Source: Photobacterium angustum
GTDB lineage: Bacteria; Pseudomonadota; Gammaproteobacteria; Enterobacterales; Vibrionaceae
Direction of reading: 5' to 3'
Assembly (NCBI RefSeq): GCF_003026365.1
Contig: NZ_PYOM01000020.1
Span: forward strand, 1-64,000
Length of the DNA stretch: 64,000 nt
The position numbers and the translations under genes are program-made. Positions 49,599 to 58,817 of this stretch are shown here, in pieces; position 1 is the first letter of the stretch; every line of letters starts with the position of its first letter. The notes below the pieces were generated by a model. The model had not been told where the DNA came from. It saw nothing but the letters and a program-made list of their open reading frames with translations, and searched no databases.

Positions 49599-49630
49599 AC
49601 CTTTTTGTCAATGGGGGGAGGGAACCCAAA
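49599..49630 (-). promoter_or_regulatory. Probable preQ1-I riboswitch controlling yhhQ
   Basis: Minus-strand RNA 49630-49599. A UGGG/CCCA stem (49628-49625 with 49615-49612) encloses a pyrimidine-rich loop (UUCCCUCCC). An A-rich tail, UUGACAAAAAGG, follows. AGG at the end can pair with CCU in the loop to form a pseudoknot, and the same AGG is the ribosome site of yhhQ six bases before the ATG. The tail resembles the Thermoanaerobacter preQ1-I aptamer (GUUAACAAAACAAGG). The gene's role supports this. Confidence 0.6.
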
Positions 49631-49726
49631 AATATATGTTGCTCGCCATTTTATATGCCAACAACAACCAGGTCGGCGATTATACAGAAATTCACTTTGT
49701 TGCCTAGCTCTTGATAAATATCAATC

Positions 49727-50038
49727 TCAATTTAATAAGCCTGCGACAAATGCCAGTGTATCAAGATCATCCTCACTCATGGCCTCTAACCATAACGTGC
49801 TACTGTAATGTTCACCTTTGAGCAACAAGCGACAACCTTCAAAATCGACTAACCAAATATGCAGATCAGCACTGCATTCTTTTTCAATCACAGTAGCATC
49901 GAGTGTCTTTAAAAGTTGTAAAGCAACTGAATCAAAACTATCAAAGTCAAAATCAGGGCTAATAATGGATAAGTAACGTGCATTGAGATCGAGTTGACGA
50001 ACGCTAAATGGTTGGCTTTTAAGTGGGGTCATTGTCAT
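49727..50038 (-). CDS. DUF3630 family protein
   Basis: 103 residues, acidic, no signal or membrane segment. It resembles the DUF3630 proteins of Vibrio and related genera (DADLHIWLVDFEGCRLLLKGE-like block at about residues 57-76; DTLAFVAGLL at the C-terminus). No function known. Same strand as yhhQ, about 130 bases upstream, but with the riboswitch between, so probably a separate transcript. Confidence 0.72.
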   Translation of the reverse strand: MTMTPLKSQPFSVRQLDLNARYLSIISPDFDFDSFDSVALQLLKTLDATVIEKECSADLHIWLVDFEGCRLLLKGEHYSSTLWLEAMSEDDLDTLAFVAGLLN

Positions 50039-50146
50039 TCCTTTTTATAACCAGAAAGATAAATAGCGCTTACTCACACCATGATGTAAGTAAGTGTTAA
50101 TTAAGATTACAAAGATTTAGTACACGCTAGTATTTCGTATTTCATC

Positions 50147-50266
50147 ATGGTCTTATTAGCTCGCTATCAAAGACGTTATCGTGAGTCCCGTCGCGTTAAC
50201 TTGATGGCCGGTGAAATGAATATTCCACCAAATACGCAAGCTGTTTTGTCGTGGCAAACTCCATAA
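50147..50266 (+). CDS. Possible 39-residue small protein
   Basis: An open frame of 39 codons: it starts MVLLARYQRRYRESRRVN and ends NTQAVLSWQTP, basic in its first half. A strong plus-strand terminator lies 25 bases after its stop, and no other plus-strand gene is present to use that terminator. No good Shine-Dalgarno site precedes the ATG. I do not recognise the sequence. It may be a real small gene, or the terminator may belong to an sRNA. Confidence 0.4.
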   Translation: MVLLARYQRRYRESRRVNLMAGEMNIPPNTQAVLSWQTP

Positions 50267-50290
50267 TGGTGTTTCTTAACGCATTCTATA

Positions 50291-50318
50291 CCGAGCTTAC
50301 CATGAGCTCGGTTTTTTT
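50291..50318 (+). terminator. Plus-strand intrinsic terminator
   Basis: CCGAGCT (50291-50297), 7-base loop, AGCTCGG (50305-50311), then seven T residues. The minus direction lacks a T-tract, so it is not the recQ terminator. Confidence 0.88.
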
Positions 50319-50349
50319 ATATCTATACTAAATTTGCTAGCTAGATATT

Positions 50350-52200
50350 TTAATACGGCTCTTCAATTGCCAATAAATGATCACGGATCAAACCTAAAAA
50401 AACCTCTCCGTATTTTTCTAGTTTACGCTGCCCTACTCCGTTCACCGCAAGAAAGTCGCCATTTGACGTCGGTAACCGCTCTGCCATTTCCATTAAGCTA
50501 GCATCGTTAAACACCACATAAGGCGGTAGATCTTCTTCATCAGCAATCGCTTTTCGCAATTTACGTAACTTAGCAAACAATTTTTTATCGTATTGGCGAT
50601 TCGCGAGTTTATTCACTTTCATGTTACGAGCAATATTATCAAGTCGCGGAACAGCAAGTTCTAAACTGATTTCAGCACGTAATAGTGGGCGGGCTTTTTC
50701 TGTTAATTGCAGCACGGAGTTACGACTAATATTTTGAGTTAAGTACCCTAAATGAATTAACTGCCGTAATACACTCACCCAATATTCATGACTGTATTCA
50801 CGCCCAATACCATAAGTACTCAATTTATCATGTCCATGCTCGCGGATACGTTGGTTTTGCATCCCACGAAGCACTTCAACGATATAGGTAATACCGAAAC
50901 TTTGGTTAACACGGTAGACACAAGACAAGGCTTTTTGCGCCACTTCGACCGCATTAAACCGTTGTGGCGGATCTAAACACACATCACAGTTACCACATGC
51001 CTCATCACGATGCTCACCAAAGTAATGCAGCAATACCTGACGACGACAAGTTTGTGCTTCAGCAAAAGCGCCCATCGCATGCAATTTATGACGTTCGACG
51101 TCCTTTTGCTGCCCTTCTTCTTTTTCATCTAAGCAACGGCGAAGCCATGCTAAATCAGAAGGATCGTAAAACATTACCGCCTCAGCAGGTAAACCATCAC
51201 GCCCTGCTCGACCGGTTTCTTGGTAATACGACTCGATATTACGAGGAATATCAAAATGCACGACATACCGCACATTGGGTTTATTGATCCCCATACCAAA
51301 GGCAACAGTGGCTACCACGATATGAATATCATCCCTTTGAAATGCCTCTTGTACATTGGCTCGCTCAATATGATCTAACCCCGCATGATAGGCCTCTGCA
51401 CGTATGCCTTTATCTCGCAGTTTTTCACTGATCTGTTCTACTTTATTACGACTATTGCAATAAATAATACCGCACTGCCCACGCATACCTTCAACATAGC
51501 GAATAATTTGTGTTAGCGGTTTATGCTTTTCCCACAAGGTATAACGAATATTCGGACGATCAAAACTGCCCAGGTACTCATGAGGGGTCTGCAATCCTAG
51601 GCGGCTAACAATATCATGGCGGGTTGTTTCATCTGCCGTTGCAGTTAATGCCATTATCGGTAGGTTTTCAAACGACTGCTTCAATCGCCCGAGTGCGGCA
51701 TATTCTGGTCTAAAATCATGTCCCCATTGGGAGATACAATGCGCTTCATCAACCGCGACCATCGCCAGCGGTACGTCACGCAAACGATCAATAAAATCAT
51801 ACGTTAATACGCGCTCTGGCGAGACATAAACTAGCTTTACCGTAGCGTCTTTCATCGCATCAAACACGGCGAGGATCTCATCACGCTCCATTGTTGAATT
51901 GATATAGGCGGCAGCAACACCATTGGCTTTAAGCTGATCGACCTGATCTTTCATCAATGAAATAAGCGGTGAAATAACTAGCGTGATCCCTTCTTTTAAC
52001 AAAGCAGGGATCTGATAACACAATGACTTACCACCTCCCGTTGGCATAATCACCAAGCAATCTTCGTCACGATTGACGGCATCAATCACATCCAGTTGAC
52101 CTACACGAAATTGCTGATAACCGAAAATTTCCTGTAAAACAGACTCGCTCGTAGACGCTGATAATGCAGAACTAGGTCCATGATGGCAGACGGATGACAT
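50350..52200 (-). CDS. recQ: ATP-dependent DNA helicase RecQ
   Basis: 616 residues. Superfamily 2 helicase with Walker A (PTGGGKSLCYQIPA), DEAHC box (VAVDEAHCISQWGHDFR) and motif VI (QETGRAGRDG). The zinc site is intact (CRRQVLLHYFGE to CGNCDVC), then the winged-helix domain and a C-terminal HRDC domain (AERLPTSNGDFLAVNGVG). Works in recombination and restart of stalled forks. Confidence 0.97.
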   Translation of the reverse strand: MSSVCHHGPSSALSASTSESVLQEIFGYQQFRVGQLDVIDAVNRDEDCLVIMPTGGGKSLCYQIPALLKEGITLVISPLISLMKDQVDQLKANGVAAAYINSTMERDEILAVFDAMKDATVKLVYVSPERVLTYDFIDRLRDVPLAMVAVDEAHCISQWGHDFRPEYAALGRLKQSFENLPIMALTATADETTRHDIVSRLGLQTPHEYLGSFDRPNIRYTLWEKHKPLTQIIRYVEGMRGQCGIIYCNSRNKVEQISEKLRDKGIRAEAYHAGLDHIERANVQEAFQRDDIHIVVATVAFGMGINKPNVRYVVHFDIPRNIESYYQETGRAGRDGLPAEAVMFYDPSDLAWLRRCLDEKEEGQQKDVERHKLHAMGAFAEAQTCRRQVLLHYFGEHRDEACGNCDVCLDPPQRFNAVEVAQKALSCVYRVNQSFGITYIVEVLRGMQNQRIREHGHDKLSTYGIGREYSHEYWVSVLRQLIHLGYLTQNISRNSVLQLTEKARPLLRAEISLELAVPRLDNIARNMKVNKLANRQYDKKLFAKLRKLRKAIADEEDLPPYVVFNDASLMEMAERLPTSNGDFLAVNGVGQRKLEKYGEVFLGLIRDHLLAIEEPY

Positions 52201-52404
52201 GGTAAGTCTCTTGGCTAAACGGGGCGTTCATTCTATACCTAAAGCCCCCTTTGATGCGAGGTAGTAACTTGGCAATCAATTAAAAACTCAGTGCTCTTAT
52301 TTTCTATTTTCTCTTTAGCGATAAAATAAAGACTGGTAAATCAAGCCATCTTATTTATATACTGCTTTAGAATAAAAATTAACCAATGTTAGATTTGGAG
52401 TTTC

Positions 52405-53310
52405 ATGGAAGATAACAACAATCTCGCTAAGCGTGGGATCATTCTCGCTATTTCTGCCTATACCATGTGGGGTATAGCGCCGCTCTACTTCAAATCCATT
52501 GCCAGCGTTACTCCACTCGAAATACTGAGTCATCGTGTGATTTGGTCGTTCTTCTTCCTAGCACTCATTATTGCATTCAGTCGCCAGTGGGTGCGTGTCA
52601 AAGCCGTTTTCACTCAACCAAAAACACTTTTTCTACTCACAATCTCTGCGTTACTTGTCGGTTGTAATTGGCTTATTTTCATCTGGGCGGTCAATAACAA
52701 TCACCTTTTGGATGCCAGTTTAGGCTACTACATTAACCCTTTGTTAAATGTGCTATTAGGCATGCTGTTACTAGGTGAGAGACTACGTCGCTTACAGTGG
52801 GGGGCGGTTTTAATCGCTGCGGTCGGTGTTATTGCCGAGCTCATTCAATTTGGGTCATTACCTTGGATTGCCTTTGCGCTTGCGACCAGTTTTGGGTTTT
52901 ATGGTCTATTACGCAAAAAAATCAATATTGATGCTCAAACCGGCTTATTTATTGAAACCTTTATGTTGTTACCATTAGCCGCTATTTATCTATTTTTTAT
53001 CAGTAGCAGCCCAACAGCTAATCTGACAGATAATTCTTTAGATCTCAATTTACTGTTAGTCGCAGCAGGTATTGTCACGACCTTGCCTTTACTGTGTTTT
53101 ACGGGTGCCGCAACGAAATTAAAGCTGTCTACCTTAGGTTTTCTACAATATATCGGCCCTAGTTTGATGTTCGTATTAGCGACTTTTATTTATAAAGAGC
53201 CGTTTAAATTAGAACATGGCATTACCTTTGGCTGTATTTGGTTAGCGCTGTTGTTATTTAGTATTGATGGGATCCGAACTCATCAACAATCATCGAATAA
53301 TAAAAATTAG
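52405..53310 (+). CDS. rarD: EamA-family permease RarD
   Basis: 301 residues with ten predicted membrane segments. RarD family signature: GIILAISAYTMWGIAPLYFK near the start, SHRVIWSFFF, LGYYINPLLNVLLGMLLL and LQYIGPSLMFVLATF. Linked by name to chloramphenicol resistance, though the natural substrate is unknown. Divergent from recQ. Confidence 0.93.
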   Translation: MEDNNNLAKRGIILAISAYTMWGIAPLYFKSIASVTPLEILSHRVIWSFFFLALIIAFSRQWVRVKAVFTQPKTLFLLTISALLVGCNWLIFIWAVNNNHLLDASLGYYINPLLNVLLGMLLLGERLRRLQWGAVLIAAVGVIAELIQFGSLPWIAFALATSFGFYGLLRKKINIDAQTGLFIETFMLLPLAAIYLFFISSSPTANLTDNSLDLNLLLVAAGIVTTLPLLCFTGAATKLKLSTLGFLQYIGPSLMFVLATFIYKEPFKLEHGITFGCIWLALLLFSIDGIRTHQQSSNNKN

Positions 53311-53444
53311 CGGCTAGCTTGTTTGCCTTTAGATAATCATTCGACATGTATGATAGAACTCTCATTTTTATTATCTAACTCAAGTAAATAAAAGTATAAA
53401 ATAGCGTTCAGTTAGCGACATTACTCCACTCATAAGGATTGACG

Positions 53445-55208
53445 ATGCCAAGGTTTACCTCCGCTACAGCCTTTTTATTGAGTGTTTGTTGTTTTTCATT
53501 TCCAGCATTAGCCAATGAAGCTCAACAAGCCTCTGATCATATTGAACCAGAGCCGAGTGTTAACCAACAATCACAACCGTTGGTTTCAGGTACAGAGTGG
53601 ATGATCGCCACAGCCAATGCCTATGCCAGTCAAGCTGGGGCTGATATTTTACGTCAGGGTGGCAGTGCTGTTGATGCAATGATCACCGCGCAGCTAATAT
53701 TAGGCTTGGTTGAGCCACAGTCATCCGGGATCGGTGGTGGCGGATTTTTGGTGTATTGGGATAATGATAAACACCAAATGACGACATTTGATGGTCGAGA
53801 AACGGCTCCTTTTGCTGCGACTCCCCGTTTGTTTCAAGACAATCAAGGTCAGCCACTAAAATTCTATGATGCCGTTGTCGGCGGACGATCTGTAGGTACT
53901 CCAGGTACGATTAAACTGCTTTGGCGCAGTCATCAACAATACGGAAAATTGCCGTGGAAAACGCTGTTTCTTCCTGCGATCAAATTAGCCAAAGAAGGAT
54001 TTATTGTCAGCCCTCGGCTTGCTGCAATGGTTGAAAATGATGCAAAAAATCTTCGTCGCTATCCAGAAACTAAAGCCTACTTTTTTGACGCACAAGGTAA
54101 ACCGCTTCAAGCAGGGAGTAAGTTAGTTAATAACGCTTATTCAAACACCTTACGTCAAGTTGCTGATTATGGCCCAAAAGCCTTTTATCAAGGCGATATT
54201 GCGCGAGATATTGTTAATACCGTACAGAACGCAGAAGGTAATCCAGGGGTGTTAAACACGATGGATCTCGCCAGCTACAGCGTTAAACAACGTGAGCCTA
54301 TTTGTGCACCTTATCGTCAGTATCAAATTTGTGGAATGGGGCCACCCAGCTCTGGCGCATTAACCTTGGGGCAAATATTAGCCATGCTCAATCATTATCC
54401 CTTGGATAAGCTCGGTGCTGATAACGTCAAAAGTTGGCAATTAATTGGTGATGCCTCCCGTTTAGCTTTTGCTGATCGCGGTCGCTATATGGCAGACAGT
54501 GATTATGTGCCGATGCCGGTCCGTGGCTTACTCGATCCCAACTACCTTGCCGAGCGTGCTAAATTACTCGATGGAAATAAAGCATTAACCCAAGTAAAAG
54601 CGGGGATGCCACCTTGGAATCATGCCAATAACCGCGCCAGTGATGAAGCTATCGAACTGCCTTCTACCAGCCATTTATCCATTGTAGATAAAGAAGGTAA
54701 TGTGGTTTCACTGACCTCGACGATTGAAAACAGGTTTGGTTCACGTTTAATGGTCAGGGGATTTCTACTCAATAATGAATTAACGGACTTTTCATTCCGT
54801 AGCCAAATTGATGGTATTCCTGTTGCTAACCGAATTGAACCGGGTAAACGACCTCGCTCGTCAATGACACCCACGATTGTCATGAAAAACAACCAGCCAG
54901 TGCTAGCCATCGGCTCACCCGGAGGAAGTCAGATCATTGGTTATCTCGCAAAAACCTTAGTCGCGTATATTGATTGGGGGATGGATTTACAACAAGCGAT
55001 CAACTTACCGAATATGAATAATCGCTTCGGTACCTTTGAACTTGAAATAAACACGCCTGCGGCAGAGTGGGCGCCAAAGCTTGAGAAGCTAGGTTATAAA
55101 ATCCAAATCAAAGATCTAAATTCAGGTATTCAAGCGATAAGTATTGCGCCAAATAAGCTTATGGGAGCAGCCGATCCTCGTCGAGAAGGTAAAGTTATCA
55201 GCCAATAA
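53445..55208 (+). CDS. ggt: Gamma-glutamyltransferase
   Basis: About 587 residues. A periplasmic enzyme that cleaves glutathione and transfers the glutamyl group. Signal peptide (about 1-23, ending FPALANEA). It is made as one chain and self-cleaves before the catalytic threonine, here T408 in STSHLSIVD. Other signature residues: SSGIGGGGFLVYW, ENRFGSRL and GSPGGSQIIG. The ATG at 53445 follows AAGGA by six bases; a TTG two codons earlier is in frame. Confidence 0.96.
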   Translation: MPRFTSATAFLLSVCCFSFPALANEAQQASDHIEPEPSVNQQSQPLVSGTEWMIATANAYASQAGADILRQGGSAVDAMITAQLILGLVEPQSSGIGGGGFLVYWDNDKHQMTTFDGRETAPFAATPRLFQDNQGQPLKFYDAVVGGRSVGTPGTIKLLWRSHQQYGKLPWKTLFLPAIKLAKEGFIVSPRLAAMVENDAKNLRRYPETKAYFFDAQGKPLQAGSKLVNNAYSNTLRQVADYGPKAFYQGDIARDIVNTVQNAEGNPGVLNTMDLASYSVKQREPICAPYRQYQICGMGPPSSGALTLGQILAMLNHYPLDKLGADNVKSWQLIGDASRLAFADRGRYMADSDYVPMPVRGLLDPNYLAERAKLLDGNKALTQVKAGMPPWNHANNRASDEAIELPSTSHLSIVDKEGNVVSLTSTIENRFGSRLMVRGFLLNNELTDFSFRSQIDGIPVANRIEPGKRPRSSMTPTIVMKNNQPVLAIGSPGGSQIIGYLAKTLVAYIDWGMDLQQAINLPNMNNRFGTFELEINTPAAEWAPKLEKLGYKIQIKDLNSGIQAISIAPNKLMGAADPRREGKVISQ

Positions 55209-55235
55209 TCGCGCGCAAATACACAAATAAAAGCA

Positions 55236-55275
55236 AAAAGCCCAGCACTCAAGATGATTGCTGGGCTTTATTTTT
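55236..55275. terminator. Bidirectional terminator between ggt and uvrD
   Basis: AAGCCCAGCA (55238-55247) pairs with TGCTGGGCTT (55259-55268); A-run on the left and TTTATTTTT on the right. Confidence 0.9.
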
Positions 55276-55306
55276 AAGTATTACGATCAATTAAGAATGC
55301 ATGTAA

Positions 55307-57478
55307 TTACATTGGTGTAAGCTTGGCGTACTGAGTCACCAACCACTTAATACCTTCACCATTAAACGCTACTTGCACACGGCTTTGTGCGCCACTGCCT
55401 TCAAAGTTAATGATGGTGCCTTCACCAAATTTTGGATGTTCAACACGCTGACCTAGGTTAAAACCTGTCTCATTAAAGTTGTTATTCACCTGTGTTTGGC
55501 TAAAACGACCACTGCTTGCTGGTCGTGACACTTGCGCTTTCATGCGGACTTCTTCGACGAACTGGTCGGGAATTTCGCGGATAAAGCGTGAAGGTTTATG
55601 GAAGTTATCTTTACCGTATAAACGACGCATTTCAGCATACGTGATATACAGTTTTTGCATTGCACGGGTCATCCCCACGTAACACAAACGACGCTCTTCT
55701 TCTAAACGTCCCACTTCCTCTGTGGTACGTGAGCTTGGGAACATCCCCTCTTCTACGCCCACCATAAACACCACTGGGAACTCTAGACCTTTAGCACTGT
55801 GCATCGTCATCAGCTGCACCGCATCTTCAAAGTCATCCGCCTGACCATCACCCGCTTCTAATGCTGCATGAGCTAAGAAGGCCGCAAGTGGCGTCATGCT
55901 TTCAGCTTCTTCTGGAATTTCAAACTGACGAGTTGCTGTGACCAATTCTTCTAAGTTTTCAATACGGGCTTGGGCTTTTTCGCCTTTTTCTTGCTCGTAC
56001 ATTGCACGTAAACCAGAATTTCGAATGACTTCATCGGTCTGTTGGTACATTGGCAAGTCGGCGGTATCGTCTTCAAGAGCATTAATCAGCTCGATAAAAC
56101 GACGTAATGAATTCGCCGCACGGCCTGCTAAAACTTGCTCTTCAAGCAAGGCAATACTCGATTGCCACATGGTTAAACCACGATCGCGAGCAGCTAAACG
56201 AATCGTCTCTAACGTGCGATCGCCCAAACCGCGCGTCGGGGTATTAACTACACGCTCAAACGAGGCATCATCATTACGATTGGAGATTAAGCGCATGTAA
56301 GACAACGCATCTTTTATCTCTTGGCGCTCGAAGAATCGCATACCGCCGTAGATACGGTACGGCAGTCCAGCTTGAATTAATGCTTCTTCTAATACGCGAG
56401 ATTGGGCATTACTACGGTACAAGAAAGCCGTTTCGTTTAGGCTGCCACCTTGATCGCGCCATTCTTTGATTTTACCCACCGCAAAACGTGCTTCATCGAG
56501 CTCGTTAAACGCAGAATAAAGCGAAATCGGCTCACCTTCACCACCGTCAGTCCAAAGTTTCTTGCCCATACGCTCGTTGTTATTGGCAATCAACTCATTG
56601 GCTGCATTTAGAATATTGCCGGTCGAACGGTAATTTTGTTCAAGGAAAATCGACGACGCATCTTTAAATTCATTTAAGAAACGCTGAATATTTTCAATTT
56701 TTGCCCCACGCCAACCATAAATAGACTGGTCGTCATCACCCACGATCATCACATGGCAATCAGGTCCAGCCATTAAGCGTAACCACGCAAACTGAATGCT
56801 GTTGGTATCTTGAAACTCGTCAACCAGAATGTGCTTAAAGCGTGCTTGGTAATGTTCACGGATATGCTTGTTATCGCGCAATAACTCGTAAGATCGCAGC
56901 AATAGTTCAGCAAAATCGACCATACCCGCACGATCGCACGCTTCTTGATAAGCGGTGTAAATACGCAGCCAAGTTTGCTCTACAGGATCGCTATAGGTTT
57001 CAGCGTGTTTAGGACGTAAGCCTTCATCTTTCTTCGCATTGATATACCAAGCAGCCTGACGAGCAGGCCAATGCTTTTCATCTAGATTCTGAGCTTTGAT
57101 CAAGCGGCGCAATAAACGCATCTGATCATCAGAATCTAAAATATTAAAATCTTCCGGCAAACGCGCATCAAGGTAATGAGCACGCAGCATGCGGTGACAT
57201 AGTCCGTGGAATGTACCATTCCACATCCCCGCACTTGAGCCATGCATTAACTCATTAATACGCCCACGCATTTCTGCGGCCGCTTTGTTGGTAAAGGTCA
57301 CCGACATGATCGAATACGGTGATGCTTGCTCTACTGATAACAACCAAGCAATGCGATGAACCAGCACTCGTGTCTTACCACTACCGGCGCCAGCCAATAC
57401 GAGGTGGTTACCCAACGGCGCTGCCACCGCTTCTCTTTGTTTATCATTGAGCCCGTCTAATAGGAGTGAAACGTCCAT
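55307..57478 (-). CDS. uvrD: DNA helicase II UvrD
   Basis: 723 residues. Superfamily 1 helicase of nucleotide excision and mismatch repair. Motifs: Walker A LAGAGSGKTRVL, DEFQDTN (II), GDDDQSIYGWRGA (III), LEQNYRS (IV), MTMHSAKGLEF (V) and VGMTRAM (VI). The C-terminal Tudor-like domain (VEHPKFGEGTIINFEG) is present. In E. coli uvrD is next to yigB; here the buf operon is between them. Confidence 0.97.
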   Translation of the reverse strand: MDVSLLLDGLNDKQREAVAAPLGNHLVLAGAGSGKTRVLVHRIAWLLSVEQASPYSIMSVTFTNKAAAEMRGRINELMHGSSAGMWNGTFHGLCHRMLRAHYLDARLPEDFNILDSDDQMRLLRRLIKAQNLDEKHWPARQAAWYINAKKDEGLRPKHAETYSDPVEQTWLRIYTAYQEACDRAGMVDFAELLLRSYELLRDNKHIREHYQARFKHILVDEFQDTNSIQFAWLRLMAGPDCHVMIVGDDDQSIYGWRGAKIENIQRFLNEFKDASSIFLEQNYRSTGNILNAANELIANNNERMGKKLWTDGGEGEPISLYSAFNELDEARFAVGKIKEWRDQGGSLNETAFLYRSNAQSRVLEEALIQAGLPYRIYGGMRFFERQEIKDALSYMRLISNRNDDASFERVVNTPTRGLGDRTLETIRLAARDRGLTMWQSSIALLEEQVLAGRAANSLRRFIELINALEDDTADLPMYQQTDEVIRNSGLRAMYEQEKGEKAQARIENLEELVTATRQFEIPEEAESMTPLAAFLAHAALEAGDGQADDFEDAVQLMTMHSAKGLEFPVVFMVGVEEGMFPSSRTTEEVGRLEEERRLCYVGMTRAMQKLYITYAEMRRLYGKDNFHKPSRFIREIPDQFVEEVRMKAQVSRPASSGRFSQTQVNNNFNETGFNLGQRVEHPKFGEGTIINFEGSGAQSRVQVAFNGEGIKWLVTQYAKLTPM

Positions 57479-57690
57479 CGCTATCTACTGGTTATTTATA
57501 CAATGGTGATGATTATAACAGCACGAAAAAAGATTGCCTCGATATCTTCACCTTTCCTTGGTGCTGAAAATTGTTTTAATTTTAATCATTTTTTCGCAAT
57601 AAATCTCAGCCTTCCCCTTTCCTATTAAACAGAGCGTTTAATGCCACATAAAAATCAGCCAACTACGTTATATCTCAAGAGGATTTCATC

Positions 57691-57954
57691 ATGAACAACG
57701 TAAACAAACTTGCACTCGCATCAGCCATGACAGGTCTTATCGCATTAGCAGGTACAGTAGCCTCAACTTCTGCCGTTGCTGGCGAAGCAAAAGAAAAATG
57801 TTATGGGGTGGTGAAAGCAGGAAAAAATGACTGCGCGACCAAAACCACATCATGCGCAGGCTCAGCCAAAGAAGATGGTCAAAAAGATGCCTTCATTGTC
57901 ATGCCTAAAGGGCTTTGCGATCGCCTTCATGGTGGTTCAACAGAGTCTGCATAA
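57691..57954 (+). CDS. bufA1: Bufferin-type metallophore precursor BufA1 (DUF2282)
   Basis: 87 residues. A signal peptide (about 1-30, ending TSAVA) leads a short mature peptide with four cysteines, C37, C48, C55 and C76, in the DUF2282 pattern: EKCYGVVKAGKNDC, then SCAG, then VMPKGLCDRLHGG. In bufferins, an MNIO enzyme changes internal cysteines to thiooxazoles before export, and the product binds copper. The stop overlaps the bufB start (TAATG). AGAGGA precedes the ATG. The modification here is inferred from the family and the operon. Confidence 0.9.
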   Translation: MNNVNKLALASAMTGLIALAGTVASTSAVAGEAKEKCYGVVKAGKNDCATKTTSCAGSAKEDGQKDAFIVMPKGLCDRLHGGSTESA

Positions 57955-58817
57955 TGAGCTATCCATTATTAACGGATATGGTTGGGGTGGGTTTACGCTC
58001 ACCTCATCACCAACCGATTATCGAGCAACGTCCGGATATCGGCTGGCTTGAAATTCACAGTGAAAACTATTTCAACCGCTATACACCTCAATATCAACAA
58101 CTGTTAGCCATCATCGAGCATTACCCGATGAGTTGTCATGGTATTGGACTATCCCTTGGCTCAGTCGATCCGATTAACTGTGAGCATTTAAAGCAACTGA
58201 AACAACTCATTGAAGTTGTTAATCCTTTTGCGGTTTCAGATCACCTCAGTTGGAGTTCAGTTAACGGTCAATACTTTAACGATTTACTGCCTCTACCATA
58301 TACAGAGCAAGCGCTTGATGTTTTCTGTACGCATGTCGAACAAGTGCAAGATTACCTCAACAGACAATTATTAATTGAAAACCCATCGAGCTATCTCAGT
58401 TTTAAGCACTCAGTTATACCGGAATGGGAGTTTCTAACTGCTGTTCAACAACGCACAGGATGTGGCTTGTTATTAGATTTAAACAATCTTTACGTCAATA
58501 GCTTTAACCATCAGTTTGATTGCCGAACGTATTTAGATGCCATCAATCCCGATACGGTAAAAGAGATCCACCTTGCAGGCTTTACGGTGAAACCATTCCC
58601 TGAAGGGGAAATATGGATTGATACCCATAGCAAGCCGGTAAGTGAGCCTGTATGGCAACTTTATCGTCAATGGATACAGCAAAATGGTAAGCATACTCCA
58701 ACCTTAATAGAGTGGGATGCAGAGTTACCATCATTAGAGATACTCCTTGCTGAAGCGGCTAAAGCGAACGCGTTCCTCCAACGAGAACATCACCATGAAA
58801 TATGCTGTCAACAATGA
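57954..58817 (+). CDS. bufB: MNIO-family RiPP-modifying enzyme BufB (DUF692)
   Basis: 287 residues from the ATG that overlaps the bufA stop; the longer frame from 57915 is inside bufA. A TIM-barrel multinuclear iron enzyme. Likely metal ligands and pocket residues are in LEIHSENYF (32-40), CHGIGLSLG (61-69), VSDHLSW (94-100), IENPSSY (141-147), LLDLNNLYVN (173-182), IHLAGF (205-210), DTHSKP (223-228) and IEWDAE (252-257). It should oxidise cysteines of BufA. The C-terminus is unusually His/Cys rich (REHHHEICCQQ). Overlaps bufC by 23 bases. Confidence 0.92.
   Translation: MSYPLLTDMVGVGLRSPHHQPIIEQRPDIGWLEIHSENYFNRYTPQYQQLLAIIEHYPMSCHGIGLSLGSVDPINCEHLKQLKQLIEVVNPFAVSDHLSWSSVNGQYFNDLLPLPYTEQALDVFCTHVEQVQDYLNRQLLIENPSSYLSFKHSVIPEWEFLTAVQQRTGCGLLLDLNNLYVNSFNHQFDCRTYLDAINPDTVKEIHLAGFTVKPFPEGEIWIDTHSKPVSEPVWQLYRQWIQQNGKHTPTLIEWDAELPSLEILLAEAAKANAFLQREHHHEICCQQ

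Noticed and set aside
50291..50311. Hairpin as the recQ terminator
   Set aside because: On the minus strand it is followed by TATAG rather than a T-tract; the T-tract is on the plus side.
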